64,000 bases of DNA from contig CAWDTW010000104.1 of assembly GCA_963805295.1 (NCBI GenBank), forward strand, positions 23,172-87,171. Reading direction: 5' to 3'. Position numbers and translations under genes: made by a program. The stretch is from Roseiarcus sp963805295. Its GTDB lineage: Bacteria > Pseudomonadota > Alphaproteobacteria > Rhizobiales > Beijerinckiaceae. Shown here piece after piece: positions 26,296-34,776 of the stretch (the stretch's first letter is position 1; every line of letters starts with the position of its first letter). A model generated the notes under the pieces. The model saw only the letters and a list, made by a program, of their open reading frames with translations. It did no database searches and was not told the DNA's origin.

Positions 26296-27727
26296 ATGAG
26301 GCCGGTTGGGCTCTTTCTCTTCGGCGCGACGGCGCTCGTATCGTTGGTCTGCGGCGCCCAGGCCGCCGATCTGCCGACGCAAGCGCCCGCGCCGGCTTCG
26401 GCGCCGTCCTGCTTCGCCAACCTCGCCGACTATCTCCTGGCGAGCGCTGAGGAATGCCCGCTCGCGTGGAACGGCATAACGCTCTACGGCAGGATCGACG
26501 TCGGCGCCGGCTATGAGACGCATGGAGTCCCGTTCAACGGCGCCTATCCCAACGGGGTCGAAACGCTCATCTCGAAGAACAGCAACGGCTCTCGCACCAC
26601 GATATTGCCGAACGGGCTCGGCCAGTCGAATGTCGGCGTGAAGGGTGACGAACCGATCGCGCCCGATTGGTCGCTCGTGTTCAATTTCCAGACGGGTTTC
26701 AACCCCTATTACCCGCAACTGGCCAACGGCCCCAGATCCCTGGTTGAGAACAACCTCGCCGCGCTCGAATTTCAAAGCGCAAACGGGGACTCCAGTCGCG
26801 CGGGGCAGCTCTTCAACACCATCGCCTATGCCGGGATCAGCAACAAGACCTTCGGCGAGGTGACCGTCGGGCGGCACGACTTCCTCATATTGGACGGCTT
26901 GGGCGGATATGACGCGATGGGCGCGGCACCCGCCTTTTCGGTGGTTGGCGCCTCGAACACGGTCGCAGGCGCAGGCGACACCGAGAACGCCCGCTACAAC
27001 ACCTCGGTTCAATATCGCGTGAGCATCGGTCCGTTTCGTTTGGCCGCACTCTACCAGTTCGGCGGCTACGATCAGGGCAACGGTTCGAATGGCGCCTTTG
27101 ATGCGCAAATCGGCGGCGATTTCGGCGGATTTTCTTTCGACGCCGTCGGCAGCAAGGTCAAGGATGCAGTGTCGCTGTCGAACTTCGGCGAATATCCGTT
27201 GCCGTCCGGAGTTGGCGATAAACGATCTGAAGGCGACGCTGTCCAACAACACCGCGGGCGCTCTTTTGGCGAAATACAAATATAACATCGCGACGATATT
27301 TGGCGGATTCGAATATATTCTGTTCCAGAATCCGAGCGACGCCTATCCAAACGGTTTTACGACCCTTGGAGACTATACTGTCCTTCCGGGGTACGTCACC
27401 TCCACCGCCTACACGAACAATAAGATTTTGCGAGTGTTCTGGACCGGGCTGCGCCTGGCGATACGCGACGACCTCGACGTGAATGGCGCTTATTACCACT
27501 ATTATCAGAATGACTATAATACCAGCACGTGCACGGATGGCGGTCTTTCCGCATCGAGTTGCCATGGCACGCTGAACGCGCTCTCCGCCATGATCGACTA
27601 TCGCCCCTCGAAGCGGGTCGACGCCTATGCCGGCGTGATGTGGTCGCAGGTGAGCGGGGGTCTCGCCAGCGGTTATCTATTCACTCAAAACATCGGGCCG
27701 ACGATCGGTCTTCGAGTGCAGTTTTAG
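26296..27727 (+). pseudogene. Outer-membrane porin, frameshifted as sequenced
   Basis: A signal peptide (LFLFGATALVSLVCGAQA) precedes a 16-strand-type porin: WNGITLYGRIDVGAGYETHG, SNVGVKGDEPIAPDWSLVF and GEVTVGRHDFLILDGLGGYD. The end is TIGLRVQF with the C-terminal Phe required for outer-membrane insertion. The frame changes near 27210-27220 (one extra base) between EYPLPSGV and INDLKATLSNN. It follows the sulfatase by 157 bp and may import its substrate. Expected length ~476 residues. Confidence 0.8.
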
Positions 27728-27892
27728 GCCGGCCTCCGGGCGACGCTCGAGCCCGCCGCCGAGCGGTCCCGACGAAAAGGGACTCCCCGGACGCCTCCGG
27801 CGCTTGCCCGAATCGTGCCACTATGAGACATTGTGCAACGCAATAGGCAAGGCTGCAGCACTGCGGCTCTCTCTCCGAAGGAACGCATCCCG

Positions 27893-28539
27893 ATGATCGT
27901 CGGCGTTCTCAATCAAAAAGGGGGCGTCGGCAAGACGACCGTCGCGATCAATCTGGCGGCGAGCCTCGCCCTCGGCGGCGAGCGGGTCCTGCTGATCGAC
28001 GCCGACCCCCAGGGCAGCGCGATGGCCTGGTCGAGCACGCGCGAGAGCAAGAACCTCCCTTTTCCATCGTCGGCATGGCGAAGCCGACACTCCATCGCGA
28101 CCTGCCGCGGCTGGCGAAGGATTACGACATCGTCATCATCGACGGCGCGCCGCGGGTCAACGATCTCGGCCGCTCATTGATCCTCGCCAGCGACAAGGTG
28201 CTCATTCCCGTCCAGCCCTCGCCCTACGACGTGTGGGCCGCCGCCGATACGGTGCAGTTGATCCGCGAAGCCCAGGTGCTGAAGGAAAGCCTCGAGGCGG
28301 CCTTCGTCGTCAATCGCCGCATCGCGCGAACCGCGATCGGCCGCGACGCGGCCGAGGCGCTGGCGCGATTCGAGGACGTCCCGGTCCTCGCCGCCGTGCT
28401 CAACCAGCGGGTCGTCTATGCCGAGAGCGCCGCCAAGGGGCTTTCGGTGATCGAGGCCGCGCCGACGAGCGAGGCCGCGCGCGAAGTCGAGGCGCTCGCC
28501 CGCGAGGTCCTCGGCGCTAGGACAAGGAAAGCGGCGTGA
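27893..28539 (+). pseudogene. ParA-family partition ATPase, frameshifted as sequenced
   Basis: The N-terminus MIVGVLNQKGGVGKTTVAIN holds the deviant Walker A, followed by LLIDADPQGSAMAWSS. After KNLPF the frame changes (one base missing near 28061-28064) to IVGMAKPTLHRDLPRL, YDIVIIDGAPRVNDLGR and the remainder to the TGA at 28539. The repaired length is ~215 residues, typical of the short ParA group of plasmids and orphan loci. No ParB lies nearby. This is the only clear one-base deletion among the broken genes outside the IS1595 remnant. Confidence 0.75.
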
Positions 28540-28838
28540 GCAAGAAGACGATTCTGTTCTCCGTGCCGGCGAAGGCGCCGCGTTCGCGCGAGCCCGTCGG
28601 CGACGGCGGCGGCAGTCGCCCCGAGGGCGCCGTGATCGACGCCGGCTCCGACGACTGGGTGAGCGACAGGCACGCCCGGGCGGAAGACAGGCCGGCGAAG
28701 ACGGCCGGTCCGAGCCTGATCCTCGATCTCGCCGCCGAGCGGAGCCTGATGGAAGTCGTCGCGCTGAGCCTCCTTGCGCCGTTCGCGCTCGGCTGGTTCT
28801 GGCTCGTCGACGCGATGGCGGGACGCGTCCGGTTTTAG
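28536..28838 (+). CDS. Hypothetical membrane protein coupled to parA
   Basis: A 100-residue protein starting with a GTG that overlaps the parA stop (GTGA). The first ~60 residues are charged and disordered-looking. Residues ~72-98 (SLMEVVALSLLAPFALGWFW) form one probable membrane segment. It may be an unrecognised partner or membrane anchor of the ParA; no family is known to me. Confidence 0.6.
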   Translation: MSKKTILFSVPAKAPRSREPVGDGGGSRPEGAVIDAGSDDWVSDRHARAEDRPAKTAGPSLILDLAAERSLMEVVALSLLAPFALGWFWLVDAMAGRVRF

Positions 28839-28879
28839 GCAGAACCAGAGAGACGGCCGCAAATTCGCGGGTTGCAGTC

Positions 28880-29125
28880 TCAGCGCCAATAATTGTTGGC
28901 CGCTGCGATCGTAGCGAACTCGACCGCGACCACGTGGCTTGCCGCGATCAGGGCGTAGGGATCGTCCGCGTAGCGGAGCCGGCCGCTCTTCAGCCTCTCC
29001 ACGTCTTTCTGCATGGCATGAACGGAGTGGCGCGCAAGCGCGATCGCCAGCGCCCGTCCGTCTTCCGGCGTCCGGGTGATCAAGGTGTTGTCGGGGATGA
29101 GTGGCTCCGGCGGCGCCTGAGTCAT
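28880..29125 (-). CDS. Hypothetical protein
   Basis: Eighty-one residues from MTQAPPEPLIPDN, including TRTPEDGRALAIALARHSVH and AASHVVAVEFATIAAANNYW. The composition is protein-like and probably helical, but no family is recognised. A start eight codons earlier (29149) is possible, but the internal ATG has a better upstream purine stretch. Confidence 0.5.
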   Translation of the reverse strand: MTQAPPEPLIPDNTLITRTPEDGRALAIALARHSVHAMQKDVERLKSGRLRYADDPYALIAASHVVAVEFATIAAANNYWR

Positions 29126-29221
29126 TGGGCGATCTCCTGTTCCAAGCAACCACGCTCACGTTCACGCGCCTGATCGAGGCATGAGAGCGGCGAATTATGG
29201 CGCCGCCGAGGGCGTAATGCC

Positions 29222-29371
29222 CTACGCGCCCTCGGCCGTCAAAGTAAAACCCGCTCCGTACCCGTCAGCCGCCTGAGGACATACGACAGAAGCCGGGCGC
29301 TTGCCCTTGGAGATCAACTCATCGAGTTGTCCCCGTTCGTCCTCACTCAACCTCACCGCATATTTCTTGAC
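29222..29371 (-). pseudogene. IS630-family transposase N-terminal fragment
   Basis: The residues KKYAVRLSEDERGQLDELIS followed by KGKRPAS match the opening of IS630-type transposases. After that the sequence degenerates (PQAADGYGAGFTL), and no DDE domain follows. The surrounding gap 29380-29590 shows no gene. Confidence 0.5.
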
Positions 29372-29590
29372 GATAGTCTCTCGCCGCCACGAATTATCTC
29401 CATCGCCGCCTCGCGACGGTAGAGATTCGGAAAACCCCATCGGACGCAATGACGCGAGGCGCCAGGCGCGAAATAATTCGCTGCTCCTCCGCTTAGCGAA
29501 TTTTCTCGCAAGGTCCTGGAACCCACCGTCTTTTCAGCTCGAAATTTGACGATTGGGGCCGAAAAGCGAGGAATTCTCCTCAACGAACGA

Positions 29591-30973
29591 TCAGTCGAGA
29601 ATTGAGGTTGCGACCATGACTTGCTCGCGTGGTTCGTGTCGGGCGTCCGCGCGATTCTCCGGACTCACGATCGAATCGAGTTCGGCGGCCCCGGCCTGGT
29701 AAGCGTTCAGGATGATGTCGGCAGCCTCGGCGACCTGCTCTTCGGCATGATTCGCCATGACCTGGAGTCGGAATCGCGCGGCCCCCTTGGGCACGGCCGG
29801 GAATTCGACGAGGTTGGCGACCAGGCCCATATGCGACAGCTGTCGGCTGACCATTCGGGCGAGCGCTTCGGTGCCCATCTTTACGGCGACGATCGCCGAG
29901 GGATCGCCGTAAACCTCCATTCCCGAGGCGATCAACTTCCGGCGCAACGAAAGAATGTTGCGCATCAATGCGGCGCGCAACCGCGCGCCTTCTTTCGATT
30001 GGACGATCTCGATGGCCTTGAGGACGACCGCCGCCTGAGTTTGCGACAGCGCGTTCGAAAATGTCGCGGGGGAGGCGTAGAACCGCAAATATTCCTTGAT
30101 GGCCCGATTGCCGCAGGCGATGAAACCGCCGTTGGAGGCGAAGGTCTTCGAGAAGCTGCCCATGACCAAATCAATTTTGCCGATCATTCTTTGCATGCCG
30201 ATATGGCCACGCCCGTCTTCACCAAGACAACCGAGGTCATGCGCCACGTCGACGACGAGAGTGGCATTGTATTCGTGGCAGAGCTCCTGCATGACGACGA
30301 GATTCGGCGTGTCTGAATCCATCGAGAACAAGGCTTCCGTGACGACAAGAACGCCGCTCTCAACATCCTTCGCGCGGATTTCACTCAGCCACTGTCGGCA
30401 ATGACCCGTGTCGAGATGGTGGAACTGATGGAAATTGCGCGTCGCGGCGTTGGCGCCTTCCTGCAAGCAGGCGTGCGCGAGCGTATCCATAACGATGTGG
30501 TCAGCCGATCGCACCAGGCCGCGGATGACACCGTAGCCGGCGGCCCATCCGGTTGGGAACAGAACCGCCTCCTCCATGCCCAGGAACTCGGCGATCTTTC
30601 GTTCCAGGGCGATCGAGTGCGTGGTATTGCCGACGAGGGCCGACGAACCTGCGCTATGCACGCCGTAGCGCAAGATCGCGTCCCGGGCCGTTGCTTTGAT
30701 CACCGGATGCGAAGCGAGACTCAGATAGTCCTGCGAGGCGAAATTGACGCCTTTCATGCTGCGGCCGCGATCGTCGCTCGCGGTGACGGTCGCGGTCGGC
30801 CCGGTTTCGGTCGAGCGCGAGAACGGCCACAGGCCGCATTGCCTGCGCGCATCCTGCCATCGATAGAACCCATCGACACGGTGCAGCAGATTGGCGCCGC
30901 CGGGAACCCGGAAGTCCCTCATGCTACCGCCGAGCGCCACTGCGGGAACGAACGTATCATCATATTTAGCCAT
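29591..30973 (-). CDS. Alpha-oxoamine synthase-family PLP enzyme (candidate autoinducer synthase)
   Basis: A 460-residue fold-type I PLP enzyme that condenses an acyl-CoA with an amino acid. It has a ~60-residue N-terminal extension, then NFASQDYLSLASHPVI, GVHSAGSSALVGNTTHSIAL, VLVVTEALFSMDSDTPNLV, VDVAHDLGCLG and the PLP lysine in LVMGSFSKTFASNGGFI. The family includes BioF, KBL, HemA, serine palmitoyltransferase and CqsA/LqsA. No biotin, haem or sphingolipid genes lie nearby. A response regulator and two six-helix kinases do, which favours a CqsA/LqsA-like signal synthase. That role is inference. Confidence 0.8.
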   Translation of the reverse strand: MAKYDDTFVPAVALGGSMRDFRVPGGANLLHRVDGFYRWQDARRQCGLWPFSRSTETGPTATVTASDDRGRSMKGVNFASQDYLSLASHPVIKATARDAILRYGVHSAGSSALVGNTTHSIALERKIAEFLGMEEAVLFPTGWAAGYGVIRGLVRSADHIVMDTLAHACLQEGANAATRNFHQFHHLDTGHCRQWLSEIRAKDVESGVLVVTEALFSMDSDTPNLVVMQELCHEYNATLVVDVAHDLGCLGEDGRGHIGMQRMIGKIDLVMGSFSKTFASNGGFIACGNRAIKEYLRFYASPATFSNALSQTQAAVVLKAIEIVQSKEGARLRAALMRNILSLRRKLIASGMEVYGDPSAIVAVKMGTEALARMVSRQLSHMGLVANLVEFPAVPKGAARFRLQVMANHAEEQVAEAADIILNAYQAGAAELDSIVSPENRADARHEPREQVMVATSILD

Positions 30974-31158
30974 GGGGTGACCCCGCTATTCTCTTCTGAG
31001 AGTGTGGGCGGCGAAGCTTAATGAAAGCTTGCGCAGCGCCTCGATAAAGAGCTCGCAAGTGAATCAAATTGCATGGACGCTTTGATTACGGTAGCAACGC
31101 CGAATCACGCCTGCGCGCTAACGTCGCTCAAGATCTTTGTTCTTTGGCGCGGCCGCGC

Positions 31159-31530
31159 CTACGAGTGAACCGCCAGGCAAGCTTTGATCTTGGACAGCAA
31201 GCGGGGCAAGTCGACAGGCTTGGTGTCGAAATCCGCGCAACCGATGCTGACGCTCGTCTCGCGGTCACTCGCCAAGGCATGCGCCGTGAGGGCGATAACC
31301 GGGATATGCGCGGTCCGCGACGAGCCTTTGATCAATCCGGTCGCCTCCCAACCATCCATGGCTCCGAGCGCCACGTCCATCAAGATCACGTCGGGCTGCT
31401 CGCTCGAGGCCATGGCGACGCCCGAGGGGCCGTCGACCGCGCAACATACTTCAAAGCCGCTGCGTCGGAGGCGCCGGCTCAGCATGTCGCGATTGGCGTC
31501 GTTGTCTTCGACGAGCAAGATCTTAGCCAT
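31159..31530 (-). CDS. Single-domain response regulator (REC)
   Basis: A 123-residue receiver: ILLVEDNDANRDMLSRRL with the acidic pair, VILMDVALGAMDGWE with the phospho-acceptor Asp, IALTAHAL and the conserved Lys in DFDTKPVDL. It lacks an output domain. Its ATG overlaps the end of the histidine kinase gene by 8 bp, so the pair is translationally coupled. It may be a phosphorelay intermediate or act by protein contact, like the LqsR/CheY class. Confidence 0.85.
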   Translation of the reverse strand: MAKILLVEDNDANRDMLSRRLRRSGFEVCCAVDGPSGVAMASSEQPDVILMDVALGAMDGWEATGLIKGSSRTAHIPVIALTAHALASDRETSVSIGCADFDTKPVDLPRLLSKIKACLAVHS

Positions 31531-33065
31531 TGGCCGCCGCCCGGATATCCGCGGCTGCGCTCGGGAGCCGCCTTCCTTCTCGCCCCGCTTCTCCAACCAC
31601 AGTGCGCAGACGATGATGATAAGCGTCGGCTTCGCTCATCGCTTCAGCGACGTCTTGATCTTCCGTCCCCTCCGAGGCGTCGCCCGCGACGAGGGGGATT
31701 TTGATCGAGAAGCAACTGCCGACATTGATCTTGCTCTCTACGGAAAGATTGCCGCCCAGAAGGTTGCTGACCTTCTTGCTGAGAGCCAGTCCCAGCCCAG
31801 TTCCCCCGTACTTGCTCGCCGAAGTATCGGCGGCGAGGTTGAATTGCTCGAATAACGAGCCGAATTGCTCCGGCGCGATGCCAATCCCAGTGTCGCGAAC
31901 GCTTATCACCGCTTCTTCGCCGGTTTGGCCGGCGGCGCGCGCGGCCGTCACGGTGATGCGTCCCTCGCGAGTGAACTTAATTGCGTTGTCGATCAGTTGT
32001 CCGAGAGCGCTCTCCAGTTTTGCGGGATCCGTCATCATCGTCCCGAGACCTGGATCGCAAGAAACTATCAAGTCGAGCCCGTTCTGTCGCGCCAACGGGC
32101 GATGCCGTTCGCCCACGCGCCCGATGAGAGCTTGCAAATCGACCGGCTCGAAATTGACCTCCATCTTGCCCGCTTCGATCTTTGTGAGGTCAAGTATCTC
32201 ATTGACGAGCTTCAGAAGGAAATGGCCGGCTGCGTGAATTTTCCGTACGTCGGCGATGGCTTCGGGCTCGCTCGTTCGCCGCGTTCATGTCCTCCAGCAG
32301 CATCTCGCTATAGCCGACGACTGCGTTGAGCGGCGTGCGCAATTCATGGCTGAATTTGGCCAGAAAGTCGCTCTTGGCGGCGCCGGCGCGCTGGGCCTCC
32401 TTGACCGCAATGCGCAGTTCCGTCGCCTTAGCCATGTGCTCCCGCATCTCGGCGCCCAATTCGACCTGCGCCGCGAGGGCGTTGGCGTAAAACAGAGCCA
32501 TCATGGCGACGTAGAGCGAAGTTGCGACGGTCGAGACCATGCCGAGGCCCTGCATCGCGCTGACCGGCATCGAGCTGACCGGATGGCCGACGACATTATA
32601 GAGGTAGAGGAAGCCTGCCAGATTGACGGCAAAAAGCGCTAAGACCGCCAACCGCATGCGCGGAGACGAGCCGACATAAAACAGCGCTAACAACGGTATG
32701 GTCAGCACCCACGGCAACGTCGGCGACGTTACGCCGCCGTAAAAGTAGCAGCTCCAAAGAATACAGAAAATCAGATTCTCGATCGAGATCGTCGCCAGGA
32801 GATAGTAGTGGCCGAAGGCGCGTAGGAGGATCGGGAAAATCCAGAAGCCCGTGATGGAGGCGGCCAATACCGTGATTTGAAAGCCCGGCTTGGGATCGAA
32901 ATGATAGAGCGCGAGCGGTACGGTGTTGCCGATAAACGGGCCGAAGAGGTGGCTGTATAGGAAAATACGCGCCTGCTTTCGCATGTCGACGTCGTTGACA
33001 ACGTTCGCCGGAATGAACCAGTCAACGAAATTATTGAGTTTTTCGACTGAAGTGCTCGTCGCCAT
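31523..33065 (-). pseudogene. Six-helix membrane sensor histidine kinase, frameshifted as sequenced
   Basis: Residues ~25-190 have about six hydrophobic segments (including FLYSHLFGPFIGNTVPLALY, YGGVTSPTLPWVLTIPLLAL). A linker and the H-box FSHELRTPLNAVVGYSEML follow. The frame changes near 32262-32275 (one extra base) before KIHAAGHFLLKLVNEILDLT. N and G boxes are intact (LIDNAIKF, DTGIGIAPEQF, GGTGLGLALSKK). The protein resembles the divergent kinase at 33290 through the membrane region. The topology is that of LqsS/CqsS-type receptors. Ligand unknown. Confidence 0.75.
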
Positions 33066-33289
33066 AGAATGTTACCCTAAGTAAAGCGTGCGATCTATTC
33101 GCTTCGTGCCGGCGTCGACCTCAATCACGCAAATCTTCCGACCGAACTAACATGGCGAACAAGATTTCACTGCGCGCTTAATAACCAATTAAGCCGGGTC
33201 GGTTGGGCATAGATCGCCGATGAGCCAATTGACTCGGCTCGTTCCACTCCAGGTTTACGACTCAACGAAAACGGAATCTTAATTGACTG

Positions 33290-34765
33290 ATGAATAGCGT
33301 CGTCGAAGAATTCGAGGCGTCGTCTGGGCGGGGCAGCATGACTTGGAGCTGGTTCTTAGACGCGTTGGACTGGTTCATTCCCAACGCCGCAGCAATGGAA
33401 CGATCCGAGCGCGCCGTCGCCAGAAACTTTGTCTTTACCCATTTCGTCGGGCCGCTAATGTCGCAGCCCGTGCCGCTGTTTTTGTATTTGGCCGACGTGA
33501 GCCACGGCGTCGCATGCTGGACCATAATCGTCAGCGTCTGGGGGTTCTGGCTGCTTCCGTTTGTCTTCAAGTGGACGCGAAGCCTTGAAATCGCGGCGAT
33601 CGCGTCGGTGCAGCTTCTGCTCTTCGTGTCCCTGTTCGGCGCTTACAATTACGGCGGCGTGAGCTCGCCGCTCCTCCCGTGGATGATCGTCAGCCTTTTG
33701 TTGGGATTTTTCTATTTGTCCCATCGCCCAGTGCTAGTCATCGCGATGTTCTCGACGAGCATCGGCGTCTTCTTTCTCTGTTATCTGCGTTTCGGTTTTC
33801 CGGAGTTGGCGCCGCTCGCCCAGCTCTCCACCGTCGGCTGGCTGTCGATTCTCTCGGCCACCGCCTACATGTCGTGGATGGCGATTTTCTACGCCAATAT
33901 CATGACCATGCGCTCCGACTTGGAGCGGGAGACCGGGCGCCACCTCGCGACGTCCATAAGGCTGCGTCAGGCCAAGGAGGCCGCAGACGCCGCCAATCGC
34001 GCAAAGTCAATCTTTCTCGCCAAGATGAGCCATGAGTTCCGCACGCCGTTGAACGCTGTGATCGGCTACAGCGAGATCCTTCTCGAAGACGCCGACGGCG
34101 CGGGCGCCGGAGAGGAGAGAGTTGCGGACTTGAAGCGTATCAACAACGCCGGAAGGCACCTGCTTTCGCTGGTGACGGAAGTGCTCGATATTTCGAAGAT
34201 CGAATCCGACCGCATCGACCTCAACGTCGAGTTGTTCGATCTCTATGCCCTGCTGCGCGACATCGCCTCGACGAGCAAGCCTCTCATCGACGTCAACGGC
34301 AACGCCTTCGAGCTACAAGCGCCGTCCGGCCTCGGTCAGGTCTGCACCGATCCAACGAAGCTGCGGCAGGTCCTTCTCAACCTGTTGAGCAACGCCGCCA
34401 AGTTCACCAGCAAAGGCCTCATAACCCTGACGGTCGCCCGTCGCCGCGACGCGGCGGGAGATTGGATCGACATTCACGTCAAGGACAACGGCATCGGCAT
34501 TTCCAAGCTCGATATCCAACGGCTGTTTCAGGATTACGGCCAAGCCACGCCTGAGACTGCGAGGAAATACGGCGGAACGGGTCTCGGTCTCGCGATCAGC
34601 CGCCGCTACTGCGAGTTGATGGGCGGCGGCATTTCTGTAACGAGCGAACTCGGCCGCGGCTCCTGCTTCATCGTTTGGCTCCTTGCCAATTGCGCAGATC
34701 GGCCGAAAAACGCCGCTGCGCGGGAAGATGAAGGAGTCTCCGTCGCAATCCCCGCCTACGGGTAA
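33290..34765 (+). CDS. Six-helix membrane sensor histidine kinase
   Basis: A 491-residue kinase, intact. The membrane sensor (residues ~30-205) shares FVGPLMSQPVPLFLY, YNYGGVSSPLLPWM and related blocks with the divergent kinase. A coiled linker leads to the H-box MSHEFRTPLNAVIGYSEILL, with phospho-His in SHEFR. The N-box is LLNLLSNAAKF and the G-boxes are DNGIGISKLDI and GGTGLGLAISRR. The 224-bp divergent intergenic region between the kinases must hold both promoters. It is followed 11 bp later by the REC-REC-GGDEF-EAL gene, its likely partner. Confidence 0.9.
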   Translation: MNSVVEEFEASSGRGSMTWSWFLDALDWFIPNAAAMERSERAVARNFVFTHFVGPLMSQPVPLFLYLADVSHGVACWTIIVSVWGFWLLPFVFKWTRSLEIAAIASVQLLLFVSLFGAYNYGGVSSPLLPWMIVSLLLGFFYLSHRPVLVIAMFSTSIGVFFLCYLRFGFPELAPLAQLSTVGWLSILSATAYMSWMAIFYANIMTMRSDLERETGRHLATSIRLRQAKEAADAANRAKSIFLAKMSHEFRTPLNAVIGYSEILLEDADGAGAGEERVADLKRINNAGRHLLSLVTEVLDISKIESDRIDLNVELFDLYALLRDIASTSKPLIDVNGNAFELQAPSGLGQVCTDPTKLRQVLLNLLSNAAKFTSKGLITLTVARRRDAAGDWIDIHVKDNGIGISKLDIQRLFQDYGQATPETARKYGGTGLGLAISRRYCELMGGGISVTSELGRGSCFIVWLLANCADRPKNAAAREDEGVSVAIPAYG

Positions 34766-34776
34766 TAGGTCGCGCC

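Noticed and set aside
29591..30973. Direct annotation as 8-amino-7-oxononanoate synthase (bioF)
   Set aside because: No biotin genes are nearby, the protein has a ~60-residue N-terminal extension, and its neighbours are signalling genes. Only the broader family is supported.
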